Source of the DNA: Bacillus sp. HSf4
GTDB lineage: Bacteria; Bacillota; Bacilli; Bacillales; Bacillaceae
Direction: 5' to 3'
Length of the DNA stretch: 64,000 bases
NCBI RefSeq assembly: GCF_029537375.1
Contig: NZ_CP120679.1
Span: 229,501-293,500 of the forward strand
The notes under the pieces were generated by a model, which saw only the letters and a list, made by a program, of their open reading frames with translations, ran no database searches and was not told the DNA's origin. Shown piece after piece: positions 31,851 to 40,365 of the stretch; position 1 is the stretch's first letter, and each line of letters opens with the position of its first letter. A program made the translations under genes and the position numbers.

Positions 31851-34049
31851 TTAATCAGTCGTTTCACCAAATATTGCAAATAACACAGCGGACACTGCCG
31901 TGCCAATAGCGATTTCAGGTGCTGCAATTCCCGCTATGACAACAGCTGCTACACCCACAGCAGCTACCATAAATCCTCCGACTGCAACCCCAATTGCTCC
32001 CCAATCGATTGGTAACGCTTCTACAGGAGCTGCAACTGGTTTGTTAGGTGAGACATATAATTTCTTAATTTTAAAGGTAATTGTAGCCGACATTTCAGTT
32101 TTTGTACCATCGACTACCGGAATTTCATCGCTGAATATCGTTAATGAAAGATCCAAAGATTCAACAGAAGGTGAAACGTCTACCATGATATATCCGTTAC
32201 GAACCGACAAGCCGATATTCTTTAAAAGCTCATCATACGAATGAATTTGTGAAGAACTCAATGATGTTTTTGAGTTTCCTAATACTTCGGTAATGGATGC
32301 TCCGACCTTTCCGTTTTTAACTTGTAGTGTGCCCGGTGATGTTTCACTTGGCTTTTTAAATCTCAGTGAAGTAGATAACGTAATATCTAAGTATAGAGAC
32401 TCGTAAACTGTCTCAGTTTTATCAAAAATAAACATTGTTGTAAATAGTTCAGAAATACTGCTCAGTGCCGGGATATTTGCCAAAACATTTCTCAACATTC
32501 TTACTCGTGCGTCATAGACCGGATCTGACGACGGGGTGACATTAGCTGTTCCCTTGTCTCTGCCAGAATAAGCGTCTTTATCAATACCGATGGCGCCGCT
32601 GCCTGTGCCGATTGAATATTCGTAGAATTGGTCAAAGGCCCAGTTTTGCGGCATCGTGTAGCCGAGGTTGCCGCTGAAGCCGGTTGACATGTCGGCGACG
32701 AAGCTGTATTCCGTCAATCCGGCGTCGGCTGTTCTGATACAGATGTTTCTAGGCCCGTACACGCCGATCTTATATGTTGGCGAATTCGGAATGCTTTGCA
32801 TTTTGTCAAACACTGCTCTGATTTCATTAAAATACGGGATGATTTTGTCTGTGACTTCATAATCATAAGCGTCGAAATCAACGGCAAAATAAATGGTGGT
32901 GCCGGATGGGAAGCCTAATCCTTGCGCTGCGTTGACAGCGGCATACGCATCTGTTGTTCCTTGGTTTGGTACGAAATAAGAGGATTCGTAGCCGCCGTCC
33001 TGATAAATCGGAAACACTCTCAAACCTTCATTAAAGATGATTGAAAGCTCGGCAGGTGTCATCGCTTTTGATTGAAGCCCGCTGCTTGTCCGCACATTGC
33101 CTGTCAAATATCTGCCGACCACTTTATATCCGTTGCTTCGTAAAGTTTTTGCAGTGGCGGCCGTTAGGATCGTGGCAGTGTCACAGGCCGCGGCAGCACG
33201 TGAAGTATCGCCGGAGCTTGCCAATAATGCTTTGATCGTCGCCATGTTGGCAATTCCCGTTACAGGCAAGCACATGAAGCTTTGAAAACGTGAGACGGCA
33301 GATTCGACTTCCGCATCATAAACACCGTCAAAATCACCCGAAGGATAGCCGTTGCAATATAATGCGTATTGAAGAATCAGCACGAATTTGGTTCTTGAAT
33401 CACCTGGTTTGAGTGTCGGACATTTGCTTGTTGTACCTGGGCCAAAAAAGCCGTTTGCCACACTTGTACTCATGCCTTCTTCTTTTTGCAAAGCATAAAT
33501 CAGCGCCTTATTTGTCTCTCGGGAATAAACACCATCACAAGGCATGAGTCCGAAATAATGATTGTAATCCCGATTTAGGTTTTGCTGAATTTGACGAATT
33601 TTTGTATCACCGTTTCGAACCAATGTAAAAGCGCTCATGTTGAGCAGTGCTTTCATGAGCTGTGCTGTGACAACACCGTCTTGTTTAGCCAGGCCCGCGG
33701 CTTTCTGAAATCTTTTCACGGCATCCTCTGTACCCTCAAAGAAGTTGCCTGTTAATCCGCCGGGATTAAATCCTTTTCCTTTCACCCAAAAAGCACCTTG
33801 CAGAATATAATTTAAGTTTGTCGGTTTTTCAGTTTTCTCCTGCTTTTTTAGCGGAACAAACTTACTTTCTGTCGCCGGTCCGAAATTGTCAGCGGGCTCT
33901 GCGATGCCTAACTCAATCTGCAATGCTCTCGTTAAACCGTAAATCGTCTCCCAGCTTGGTTTACCGTTCTCTTCAACCTTGTTGTAACCGTGTTTTCCGC
34001 TGTAGGTTTTGTTTAGCCATTCCTGCGTTTTCAACACCATTTGATCCAT
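31851..34049 (-). CDS. ybfG: YbfG: peptidoglycan-binding protein with DUF1906 glycoside-hydrolase-like domain
   Basis: A 732-residue protein, the length of B. subtilis YbfG. N-terminal part (about 1–280) carries several peptidoglycan-binding repeats (LQGAFWVKGKGFNPGGLTGNF; LQYALYCNGYPSGDFDG). Residues about 290–500 form the DUF1906/Rv2525c-like TIM barrel (YKVVGRYLTGN; TTIYFAVDFDAYDYEV; YGVYGPRNICIR-like; WAFDQFYEYS), a GH25-like fold. A beta-rich domain and a C-terminal double hydrophobic segment (about 680–725) follow. No signal peptide is visible, so export route is unclear. Catalysis on peptidoglycan is inferred. Confidence 0.88.
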   Translation of the reverse strand: MDQMVLKTQEWLNKTYSGKHGYNKVEENGKPSWETIYGLTRALQIELGIAEPADNFGPATESKFVPLKKQEKTEKPTNLNYILQGAFWVKGKGFNPGGLTGNFFEGTEDAVKRFQKAAGLAKQDGVVTAQLMKALLNMSAFTLVRNGDTKIRQIQQNLNRDYNHYFGLMPCDGVYSRETNKALIYALQKEEGMSTSVANGFFGPGTTSKCPTLKPGDSRTKFVLILQYALYCNGYPSGDFDGVYDAEVESAVSRFQSFMCLPVTGIANMATIKALLASSGDTSRAAAACDTATILTAATAKTLRSNGYKVVGRYLTGNVRTSSGLQSKAMTPAELSIIFNEGLRVFPIYQDGGYESSYFVPNQGTTDAYAAVNAAQGLGFPSGTTIYFAVDFDAYDYEVTDKIIPYFNEIRAVFDKMQSIPNSPTYKIGVYGPRNICIRTADAGLTEYSFVADMSTGFSGNLGYTMPQNWAFDQFYEYSIGTGSGAIGIDKDAYSGRDKGTANVTPSSDPVYDARVRMLRNVLANIPALSSISELFTTMFIFDKTETVYESLYLDITLSTSLRFKKPSETSPGTLQVKNGKVGASITEVLGNSKTSLSSSQIHSYDELLKNIGLSVRNGYIMVDVSPSVESLDLSLTIFSDEIPVVDGTKTEMSATITFKIKKLYVSPNKPVAAPVEALPIDWGAIGVAVGGFMVAAVGVAAVVIAGIAAPEIAIGTAVSAVLFAIFGETTD

Positions 34050-34109
34050 AAATGATCCCTCTTTTCTTTATTAGTGCTTTCACTATTAGGTGGCAAACGT
34101 ATGACATAA

Positions 34110-34160
34110 AAAATACGGACATTGACTCTGCTTTATTTGCAGAGTCAATGTCCGTATTTT
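34110..34160 (-). terminator. 22-bp perfect hairpin terminator of the ybfI-ybfH-DUF2000 operon
   Basis: AAAATACGGACATTGACTCTGC-type left arm (34110–34131) pairs base for base with 34139–34160 around TTTATTT. It begins three bases beyond the DUF2000 stop codon. The stem is about twice the usual length. Confidence 0.8.
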
Positions 34161-34162
34161 GT

Positions 34163-34579
34163 TTATCTCAACAATCCCAAACTCCCGGTCAGCCGATTGA
34201 CCTTCTTTTTATCCCCGCATATGCCAATGCCAAAATAGCGGTAATCGGCAGCTGTTGATGCTTGAAGTTTCTCCGTATATTCATCATAGTGATGAATACT
34301 TTGTGCAACATCGGTGAAGTCAACTGTCAGCAGGTCGTGAAAGTCGTCGGCCTGAAGCTTGCTTCTTAATTCATGAAGCAGCTCGGCATTCCCTTTTAAG
34401 ATGGGAATGGGGACTTTAACGATTCCAAGGTGTTCAATCCCAGACCCGTCTGTTACATTTTCCCCGAGCAGGCCGGGGTTGTTTTTGCCGAGCGCCGCCC
34501 CCAGGATCGCCGCTGTATTGGCGATCAGCCCGAGCGGCAAAGTTTCGTCGATCACAAGTGCGCACTTTGTTTCATTCAT
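34163..34579 (-). CDS. DUF2000 protein
   Basis: A 138-residue soluble protein matching DUF2000: ALVIDETLPLGLIANTAAILGAALG at the start, GIVKVPIPILKGN in the middle, and DYRYFGIGICGDKKKVNRLTGSLGLLR at the end. The fold is related to peptidyl-tRNA hydrolase 2, but no function is established. ATG 34579 follows GAAGGAGG and shares its first base with the end of the EamA gene, so it is co-translated; the B. subtilis ybfI-ybfH pair seems to lack it here. Confidence 0.8.
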   Translation of the reverse strand: MNETKCALVIDETLPLGLIANTAAILGAALGKNNPGLLGENVTDGSGIEHLGIVKVPIPILKGNAELLHELRSKLQADDFHDLLTVDFTDVAQSIHHYDEYTEKLQASTAADYRYFGIGICGDKKKVNRLTGSLGLLR

Positions 34580-35487
34580 CAGATTTGTTCCTCCTTCAGC
34601 AGCGGTTTTGGCTTCATTTCTGAAATATAGAGGCCTGTTAATGTAAGCGATCCTCCGACGAGTGCGATCCATGTCAGCTTTTCATGGAGAATGATGATGG
34701 ATGCGGCAATCGTAATCACGGGCACCATATATATGTAGGCGCTCGTTTTCACGGCTCCCAGGACACCGACTGACCAGTTCCACGTCACAAAGCAAAGCGC
34801 TGATGCGCCAGCCCCGAGAAACAGCATGTTTAACAGGTTGATGGAGGAAGCGAAGGGGCTGAGCGTGAAGCGGAAGTCAAACAGGAATAGGGCTGGGATC
34901 ATGAATATCAGTCCATAAAGGAAGATCCGCTGTGTACATTGAATCGTGTGATACCGAAATGCGCTGATTTTTTTCATGAAGATGGCGTATACGGCCCAAA
35001 CGAGCGCTGCGGCACACGCAAGCATATCACCGAGCGGATTCAGTTTAAGCACCGCGTTTCCATTGAAAAAAATGAGTGCGAGGCCGGTAAAAGCGGCGGC
35101 AAATCCAATGAAAAAATGCGGTTTGAGCCTCTCGCCGGCAAGGAGAAAATGGGCCAGAACCGCGGTGATCATCGGAATGATGGCTACAATCATGCCGACA
35201 TTTGAGGCATAGGTAAGGGTGAGCGCGATGTTTTCCAGCAAAAAATAGAGTGTTACACCGCAGAGCCCGGCCCCGGCAAAAAGCAATTCTTCCCGCCAGC
35301 TTTTCACTGTCAGAACGTGCGGATGGACGATGATCAGCACGATCAATCCGAGCAGAAAACGGTAAAACAAAATCTCCATTGGCGAAAAATCCTCAAGCAG
35401 CACCTTTGTCGAAACAAAAGTCGTGCCCCAAATCAGAATGGTTAAAACAGCCGCAAGGTGTCCGGCGGTTTCACGTCGAGTATTCAT
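34579..35487 (-). CDS. ybfH: EamA/DMT-family exporter, YbfH-like
   Basis: A 302-residue membrane protein with ten helices arranged as two EamA repeats ([29 protein letters not shown] and [16 protein letters not shown]...). DMT exporters move amino acids, nucleosides or other metabolites. Its ATG overlaps the AraC regulator's stop (ATGA), and it lies beside ybfG, as in B. subtilis ybfG-ybfH-ybfI. The AraC protein is the probable regulator. Confidence 0.85.
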   Translation of the reverse strand: MNTRRETAGHLAAVLTILIWGTTFVSTKVLLEDFSPMEILFYRFLLGLIVLIIVHPHVLTVKSWREELLFAGAGLCGVTLYFLLENIALTLTYASNVGMIVAIIPMITAVLAHFLLAGERLKPHFFIGFAAAFTGLALIFFNGNAVLKLNPLGDMLACAAALVWAVYAIFMKKISAFRYHTIQCTQRIFLYGLIFMIPALFLFDFRFTLSPFASSINLLNMLFLGAGASALCFVTWNWSVGVLGAVKTSAYIYMVPVITIAASIIILHEKLTWIALVGGSLTLTGLYISEMKPKPLLKEEQI

Positions 35488-36320
35488 CCTTTAATCTCCT
35501 GTCTGTCACATTCAAAGATTTTCATATATTGCTTCGGTGTCAGTCCGACCTGCCGCTTGAAAAATTTGGTCATGTGGCTCTGATCGCTGAAGCCGGTCTG
35601 AAACGCTGTCTCAATCGGTTTAACTCCTTGTTCCAGCAGCTTTTTCGCATGGTTGATGCGAACGGTCTCCAAGTAGCTGTAAGGAGAAATCCCTTTTTGC
35701 TTCGTAAACGACCGCAGCAAATGGTACTTGCTCCAGCCCGTCAGCCGGCTGAGATCGTCCAGCGTAATATTTTCCGTGTAATGCGCTTCTAAATAATCGC
35801 AGACCGCTTTCACTTGATCGGACGGCTCAGGCGCGTTTTCCAAAAACGCGACATCAGAGCAGGTCCGGATCAGCTCTTCAAGCAGATGGAGAAACAATTC
35901 CTCTTTTTTCAACGCTTTTTCTTTCTGCAAAATGTGGATGTGCAGTTCCTTCAAGCTTGAGGTCAGTTCATGGCGGAACAAGACGTTTTGCGTGAAGTAT
36001 GGCAGATTTTCTGCTCCCGTCAGTTCCTTGACGGCTTTCATCATCACATCCGGCATAATATTGATGCAGCGGTAATCGAGCGCCTTCCCGTCAATCTGCT
36101 CGCAGCTGTGGGTGTCATGCGGATTAAACAGCACAAGATCACCGGGATTGATGATGTATTCCTGCCCCTTGCAAAGCAAATAGCGCTGCCCCTTCTCGAT
36201 AAAGCCGACCACATAATATTCATGAAAGTGATTCGGAAACTTCTGCATGATGCCTTTGAAGCGGTAAGCTTCAACCTGCAGATCGGGATCCAGAAAAAGC
36301 GTCCGGGTTTCGTTTCGCAT
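35484..36320 (-). CDS. ybfI: AraC-family regulator with cupin sensor, YbfI-like
   Basis: A 278-residue regulator: N-terminal cupin (about 15–95; [45 protein letters not shown]) and C-terminal double helix-turn-helix (about 180–275; [45 protein letters not shown], then [29 protein letters not shown]). ATG 36320 follows AGGAGG; the frame is open to 36401. It heads the operon with ybfH and DUF2000 and most likely controls it. Confidence 0.88.
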   Translation of the reverse strand: MRNETRTLFLDPDLQVEAYRFKGIMQKFPNHFHEYYVVGFIEKGQRYLLCKGQEYIINPGDLVLFNPHDTHSCEQIDGKALDYRCINIMPDVMMKAVKELTGAENLPYFTQNVLFRHELTSSLKELHIHILQKEKALKKEELFLHLLEELIRTCSDVAFLENAPEPSDQVKAVCDYLEAHYTENITLDDLSRLTGWSKYHLLRSFTKQKGISPYSYLETVRINHAKKLLEQGVKPIETAFQTGFSDQSHMTKFFKRQVGLTPKQYMKIFECDRQEIKG

Positions 36321-36586
36321 GAGCGGGCCTCCTGTGTATGATGATTTTTTTAGTTTAGCATGTTTTTGGGGGATTTCTTGTATGATGTTGCTGTAGTGCA
36401 CCTTTTTATCATTTGCGTTTTTGATATTAAGGAGTGGTAAAGATGATAAATAAATATTAAAGCGGGAATAAAAGATGGATAAATGAAGAAGGGGAGACTT
36501 TATAGTTGAAGTGATAGATCGTTTGCGTAATCTACTTACTTGGAGCTAAAGTAGAAGTTGATGCTAAGTAGAGGGAATCCGAGGTG
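36321..36586. other. AT-rich gap at the left edge of an accessory island
   Basis: No gene with support. Short frames and scattered GGAG sites occur, but none has protein-like composition. Base composition drops to AT-rich from about 36400 and stays so to about 38300, unlike the flanks. Confidence 0.4.
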
Positions 36587-36709
36587 ATGAAAAATGTGCC
36601 ATTTAATAGAATTTCACCTCGTTCATTCAGTTATAGAAAAGATCAAATTGAAATATACGATGATTTTCTTGTGTATAATTCCAGGAGTTTCACGTTCCAG
36701 ATACTATAA
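36587..36709 (+). CDS. Small hypothetical ORF (40 aa)
   Basis: ATG after GAGGTG reads 40 codons (NVPFNRISPRSFSYRKDQIEIYDDFLVYNSR...). The middle looks protein-like, with alternating polar and aromatic residues, and may be a fragment of a larger lost gene. No family recognised. A 69-codon frame at 36732–36941 on the same strand is less convincing. Confidence 0.25.
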   Translation: MKNVPFNRISPRSFSYRKDQIEIYDDFLVYNSRSFTFQIL

Positions 36710-36944
36710 TTAATCATGGAGCGCCTTAAATATGATGAATCAGAAAAAACAAGACATTAGGGGCGTGCTGAAAAAAGAAATCAAAACTCATGACATATTA
36801 CAACGATCACAGATATCAAAGGGGTTAAAAGAAGATGAACCCTGTTCAATAACAGAGATCATCCCATTAACTCTACATCGTCTTTTTCAAAAATGTCCTT
36901 TACAAAGGGTACACTTTCATAATTCCTGTCTCCATGCTTGAATT

Positions 36945-37676
36945 CTATGAACAGGCTGCAGTCATCGCTGCTCCACAAATTAATTCACATGCAGCTCCTG
37001 CACCTACATTTACCATAGCAACAGCCCCACAGTATTGGGAGCAAGCTAAAAAACCTAACATTCCACAAGCAAAGTTCTTTCCCCAAACGCTGAAACTTTT
37101 TAATTGAAATTCACCCTGTTGGATATCATGGGGATTTTTTCCGAAAACTTTAAATGAGTTATTATGATCTTGAATCAGTATATCAAGGTCGTCATAATTG
37201 CCGCTGAAGTCTTTGGGTATACCTATTAGACTGAAATTAAAAAACTCTTCAGTCTCTTTACTGTATCCTAAAGTATAAATTATGGAATCCCCTTTATCAT
37301 TTTTATAAGCTCCATAAACAAATTCTAAGTCAGATATTGTACCTTCTTCGTCAATTTGGGCACCCTTGAATAACAAACTTTTATCCTTAAGATCTACTTT
37401 TTTATATCCTGCATCTTTATATTCTTCAATGTATTTTTTAAAATTTTCTTTCCTATCAAGAGCTATCTGCTCAACATTATTCACTTCGTTTTCACTAAGC
37501 ACTTCAGTTTTCACATTGTAAACGTCTTCAATTTCCGTGATGATTTGTTCCCTATCTTTTTTATTCGTACAAGCTGTACAATCTCCCTTGTCATTACTTC
37601 CATTTTCAATGGCTACGACATGAATAGGCATGATAGACACAACAGAAATCAAGAACATTAGCATAAATTTTTTCAT
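36945..37676 (-). CDS. Halocin-C8-like bacteriocin precursor (putative)
   Basis: A 243-residue exported protein. Signal peptide at 1–22 (FMLMFLISVVSIMPIHVVA); CTAC at 33–36; a soluble middle part (about 40–195) rich in Asp, Glu and Lys; and a C-terminal 45 residues with six cysteines (204, 212, 216, 230, 234, 242) in a Gly/Ala-rich hydrophobic setting ending exactly in ACS. This architecture (long N part, Cys-rich hydrophobic C-terminal peptide) resembles halocin C8 precursors, in which the N part is the immunity protein and the C part the bacteriocin. ATG 37676 follows AAAGGAAG. Homology is inferred from pattern only. Confidence 0.55.
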   Translation of the reverse strand: MKKFMLMFLISVVSIMPIHVVAIENGSNDKGDCTACTNKKDREQIITEIEDVYNVKTEVLSENEVNNVEQIALDRKENFKKYIEEYKDAGYKKVDLKDKSLLFKGAQIDEEGTISDLEFVYGAYKNDKGDSIIYTLGYSKETEEFFNFSLIGIPKDFSGNYDDLDILIQDHNNSFKVFGKNPHDIQQGEFQLKSFSVWGKNFACGMLGFLACSQYCGAVAMVNVGAGAACELICGAAMTAACS

Positions 37677-37727
37677 ACTGCTTTTCTTCCTTTCTAGTAA
37701 TATTTTCAAAATACGCATAAGCGTATT

Positions 37728-37994
37728 TTAATCATTACGATCATCTATCCAAGCATCTCCTATCTTTAAATAGAAGTATCTTAGAGTAAAACCTAATACA
37801 ACTCCGAAGATGATAAATCCGATTGAAAAAATAAGAAATTCAACTGTAAATACTGGTTTGCCTTTTAAATATCCTATCAGCAACTGTCCTAAGACAAATA
37901 TCACAGACGCAGCAGTTGTAAGAAGAGGTAAGAGCCTAGCCCATGTGATAAAATTTTTTTTCATCTGTTTTATTGTTAACTTTCCTTTTGCCAT
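37728..37994 (-). CDS. Small two-helix membrane protein, partner of the bacteriocin-like gene
   Basis: An 88-residue protein: basic N terminus (AKGKLTIKQMKKNFITW), helices at about 18–40 and 52–77, acidic end (DAWIDDRND). ATG 37994 follows GAGGTG by six bases; GTG 38003 and ATG 38000 are alternatives. It ends 51 bases before the halocin-like precursor on the same strand, so it is probably cotranscribed; an immunity or export helper role is plausible but not shown. The gap 37995–38318 also holds a 20-codon remnant (SDPSTLKEAKKGGFLYDEKK) of a lost gene at about 38127. Confidence 0.6.
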   Translation of the reverse strand: MAKGKLTIKQMKKNFITWARLLPLLTTAASVIFVLGQLLIGYLKGKPVFTVEFLIFSIGFIIFGVVLGFTLRYFYLKIGDAWIDDRND

Positions 37995-38269
37995 TTTCAT
38001 CACCTCGTAAATGAAGGTAACATAAATTTATTTTCAAAAAAATGAACATGAGGAACTAAATTCCATTCAATTTCATTACTTAATTTCTAGTTTTAAATAA
38101 AGGCACTTTACACCCTAAGAGCCTGGTCTGAGTGATCCTTCAACTCTTAAAGAAGCGAAAAAAGGGGGTTTCTTGTATGATGAAAAAAAGTGAAGATGGA
38201 GCGGGCATCCCTATTTGTTTATGGATGTCGCGGAGCACAAGAGATCAATTACGAGTTGGTTGAATGAAT

Positions 38270-38303
38270 TTCACTTTTAGTATAAAATTACACTAAAAGT
38301 GAA
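38270..38303 (+). promoter_or_regulatory. 12-bp inverted-repeat operator around a −10 box
   Basis: TTCACTTTTAGT (38270–38281) and ACTAAAAGTGAA (38292–38303) form a perfect 12-bp inverted repeat; TATAAAAT, a −10 element, lies in the spacer. It is 16 bases before the XRE regulator start, consistent with autorepression. Confidence 0.75.
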
Positions 38304-38318
38304 GAGTGGAGGTCTGTC

Positions 38319-38786
38319 ATGGACAAAGACTACATAACAGCACTCATCTCATCAAAATTAAGGTTAATCCGCACGGAAAGCGGTTATACGCAGGAGAAAA
38401 TGGCTAATGTCCTGGGGATTTCGAAGAAGACGCTTGTTCAAATCGAAAAAGGGAGGTCAACGGCTGGCTGGGCGTATATTGTGGCTGTGTGCGCGCTGTT
38501 TCGAAACAGTGAGGTTTTACAGTCTGTGCTCGGTGATGAACCTTTGGAGGTTGTTGAAACTGTGGCACACCGAAGCATTGACCGGCCGAAAAGGAAGACG
38601 CTTGGCGGCAGGGTGTGGTGGCGAGAAGTCGCAAGAAAGGGCGACTTTCGTCTGCAGCAAAATTTGATTTCTCACCACTACCGGATTCTCGATTCCTATG
38701 ACGATCTGTGGTTCAGCACGTTCGAAAAACAGGATGCACTGGCGCGTTTGGACGAGCTTATACATGAGAATGACGGTGTTGAATGA
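38319..38786 (+). CDS. XRE-family transcriptional regulator
   Basis: A 155-residue protein with an N-terminal HTH_3 domain (LRLIRTESGYTQEKMANVLGISKKTLVQIEKGRSTAGWAYIVAVCALF) and a C-terminal part unlike known effector domains (GGRVWWREVARKGDFRLQQNLISHHYRIL). GGAGGTCTGTC precedes the ATG. Its stop codon overlaps the start of a DUF3139 gene by one base, and a perfect dyad surrounds its promoter, so it forms a self-regulated two-gene unit. Confidence 0.85.
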   Translation: MDKDYITALISSKLRLIRTESGYTQEKMANVLGISKKTLVQIEKGRSTAGWAYIVAVCALFRNSEVLQSVLGDEPLEVVETVAHRSIDRPKRKTLGGRVWWREVARKGDFRLQQNLISHHYRILDSYDDLWFSTFEKQDALARLDELIHENDGVE

Positions 38787-39114
38787 TGAAGAAATTAAAT
38801 GTGATATTATGAACAATTAGTTTTCTCTTGTTAATCGGCCCGTATGCTGTTCTTTATTTGCTTGACCATGGCAATCCGATCATGAATGCGTGGGTACAGG
38901 CAGATGCTGAAAAACATTTGGACAGCTTGGGCTATCATGTTCATGACTATAAAGAGCGTCATGTGATGTTGCCGAAGACAGCTATCAATCAAGACGATTT
39001 CCAAACACAATATATGGTCGTTTTTCATGATGAGCCTCATGTGGTGTATTACTATGGAAAAAACAAAAAACGGGGGGAATCGTCCAGTTCTGTGAGAAGG
39101 ATGAACTCGGGTGA
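38786..39114 (+). pseudogene. DUF3139-type membrane-anchored protein, broken by TGA and a frameshift
   Basis: ATG 38786 reads MKKLNVIL then TGA (38810–38812), after which the same frame continues with a membrane segment and the DUF3139 pattern (GNPIMNAWVQADAEKHLDSLGYHV...YMVVFHDEPHVVYYYG). A second lesion lies in a six-G tract at 39072–39077: only the shifted frame gives the family-like end GIVQFCEKDELG, with a stop at 39112. The start overlaps the XRE gene. A TTG restart at 38828 could still yield a truncated product. Confidence 0.65.
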
Positions 39115-39208
39115 TATGTCTGTTGGAACAAAGAGACACAGTGAAAAACAGTGTGTATTCAGTTTGCAGAACCGAGATTAAAGGGCGTGCTGTCCGCCGC
39201 CCTTTTTC

Positions 39209-40255
39209 CTACACCAGAACATCATCAAGCAGCTTCCACAGCAACTCCCGCCGATTTCCCGCTTTCATCTTCAAAAAAATCGACTTCAGATGGTCTTGAA
39301 CGGTGTACACGGAGATGTGCAAGTCGTCAGCGATGTCTTTTGTGGAAAGTCCGCGGATGATCCGGTATACGATCTCCTTTTCCCGTTCAGACAGGCCGTA
39401 AGCGTCTGCAACGAGCGGTATCGTATCCGCGGGTGAAGCCGGCTCGAAGGAAACGGCAAGTTGTCCTGAGGGGCCGAAACCGTCCAAGCGGCTCGCTTTG
39501 AGGGACAGGAGGGGACGGCCCGGAATGGAAATAACCGTTTTCGCCGGATCATCTGTCTCCGCTGCGGCGCGGGAGCAGACGGCTCTGATCGGTCTCGGTA
39601 TTGACGTGCCGCCGATCTTTTCCCAGTCTCGGAGGATGTTTAGCCAATGAAGCGCGGCGTCATTGCATGAGATAGGTCTGAGCTCTTTCGACATAATCAG
39701 AATGCCGCCGGCATGTTTCATGTGAAACAAGTCCTTTTTTGGTTTTTGATGTCGAAAACGCTGCAAGTGCCGGCCGATAATCGGTGCAAGTGAAGCGAGA
39801 AGGGATCGGTCCTTCTCATGAAATGGCGGCTGTCCGCTTTTTCGCCATAGTGTAAGATAGCCCCAGCAGTCCCCCTTGCTTAACAGAACGGCCCGCATTT
39901 CGTCCCCAAAACCCGCCGGTTCGAGAACCATGCGGTATCGTTTGCTTTTGTGAAGATCCCCTTCCAGCGCCCCGCTTAACATCGCCGCTGTCTGCTTTGT
40001 TTTGATTAATGTTTCGTATTGATTCACATCATCATCCATATATTCAAGTGCAAATAATTGCGGATGCATCCTTTCAATTGGCTCGTCTGTGATCGCTCCG
40101 ATGGACAGGAGGGTGTTCGGATCGACGGCTGTACAGCATGACGCATCAAATGGAATGGCGCTTCGCAGCGCGGAGAGTACGGCTTCCATGTATTGCGGTG
40201 AAGTTTGCGATGTTCGTTCAAGCTCATTGAATTGGTCTTTTAAGGCCCGTTCCAT
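39209..40255 (-). CDS. LuxR-family regulator with GAF-like sensor
   Basis: A 348-residue regulator. The first 170 residues look like a GAF-type domain (AIPFDASCCTAVDPNTLLSIGAITDEPIERMHPQ; LLSKGDCWGYLTLWRKSGQPPFHEKDRSLLASLAPII); residues about 285–345 form the LuxR helix-turn-helix (YGLSEREKEIVYRIIRGLSTKDIADDLHISVYTVQDHLKSIFLKM). ATG 40255 follows AGGAGGG. It is divergent from the methyltransferase operon with the Fur-like box and may be its second regulator. Confidence 0.85.
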   Translation of the reverse strand: MERALKDQFNELERTSQTSPQYMEAVLSALRSAIPFDASCCTAVDPNTLLSIGAITDEPIERMHPQLFALEYMDDDVNQYETLIKTKQTAAMLSGALEGDLHKSKRYRMVLEPAGFGDEMRAVLLSKGDCWGYLTLWRKSGQPPFHEKDRSLLASLAPIIGRHLQRFRHQKPKKDLFHMKHAGGILIMSKELRPISCNDAALHWLNILRDWEKIGGTSIPRPIRAVCSRAAAETDDPAKTVISIPGRPLLSLKASRLDGFGPSGQLAVSFEPASPADTIPLVADAYGLSEREKEIVYRIIRGLSTKDIADDLHISVYTVQDHLKSIFLKMKAGNRRELLWKLLDDVLV

Positions 40256-40314
40256 TTGCTTCCCTCCTCTTAAAAATCCCATATTTGTGGGATGGTGCTG
40301 TTCAAAAACCTCTT

Positions 40315-40335
40315 TATAATTGAGAATAATTCTTA
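40315..40335 (+). promoter_or_regulatory. Promoter with Fur-like box
   Basis: TATAAT (40315–40320) is followed at once by TGAGAATAATTCTTA, which matches 11 of 14 positions of the Bacillus Fur box TGATAAT-N-ATTATCA. It lies 30 bases before the methyltransferase start. PerR and Zur boxes share the core, but TGA at the left edge favours Fur. Confidence 0.6.
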
Positions 40336-40365
40336 ATTATTTTACTAAAAGGAGTGCGCCTTGTC

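Noticed and set aside
31851..34049. YbfG as a phage endolysin indicating a prophage
   Set aside because: Only the peptidoglycan-binding and hydrolase-like domains are present; no other phage genes, att sites or integrase nearby.
36732..36941. 69-codon frame in the AT-rich island
   Set aside because: GGAG at ten bases is only fair, the product has no recognisable features and ends against the convergent bacteriocin-like gene.
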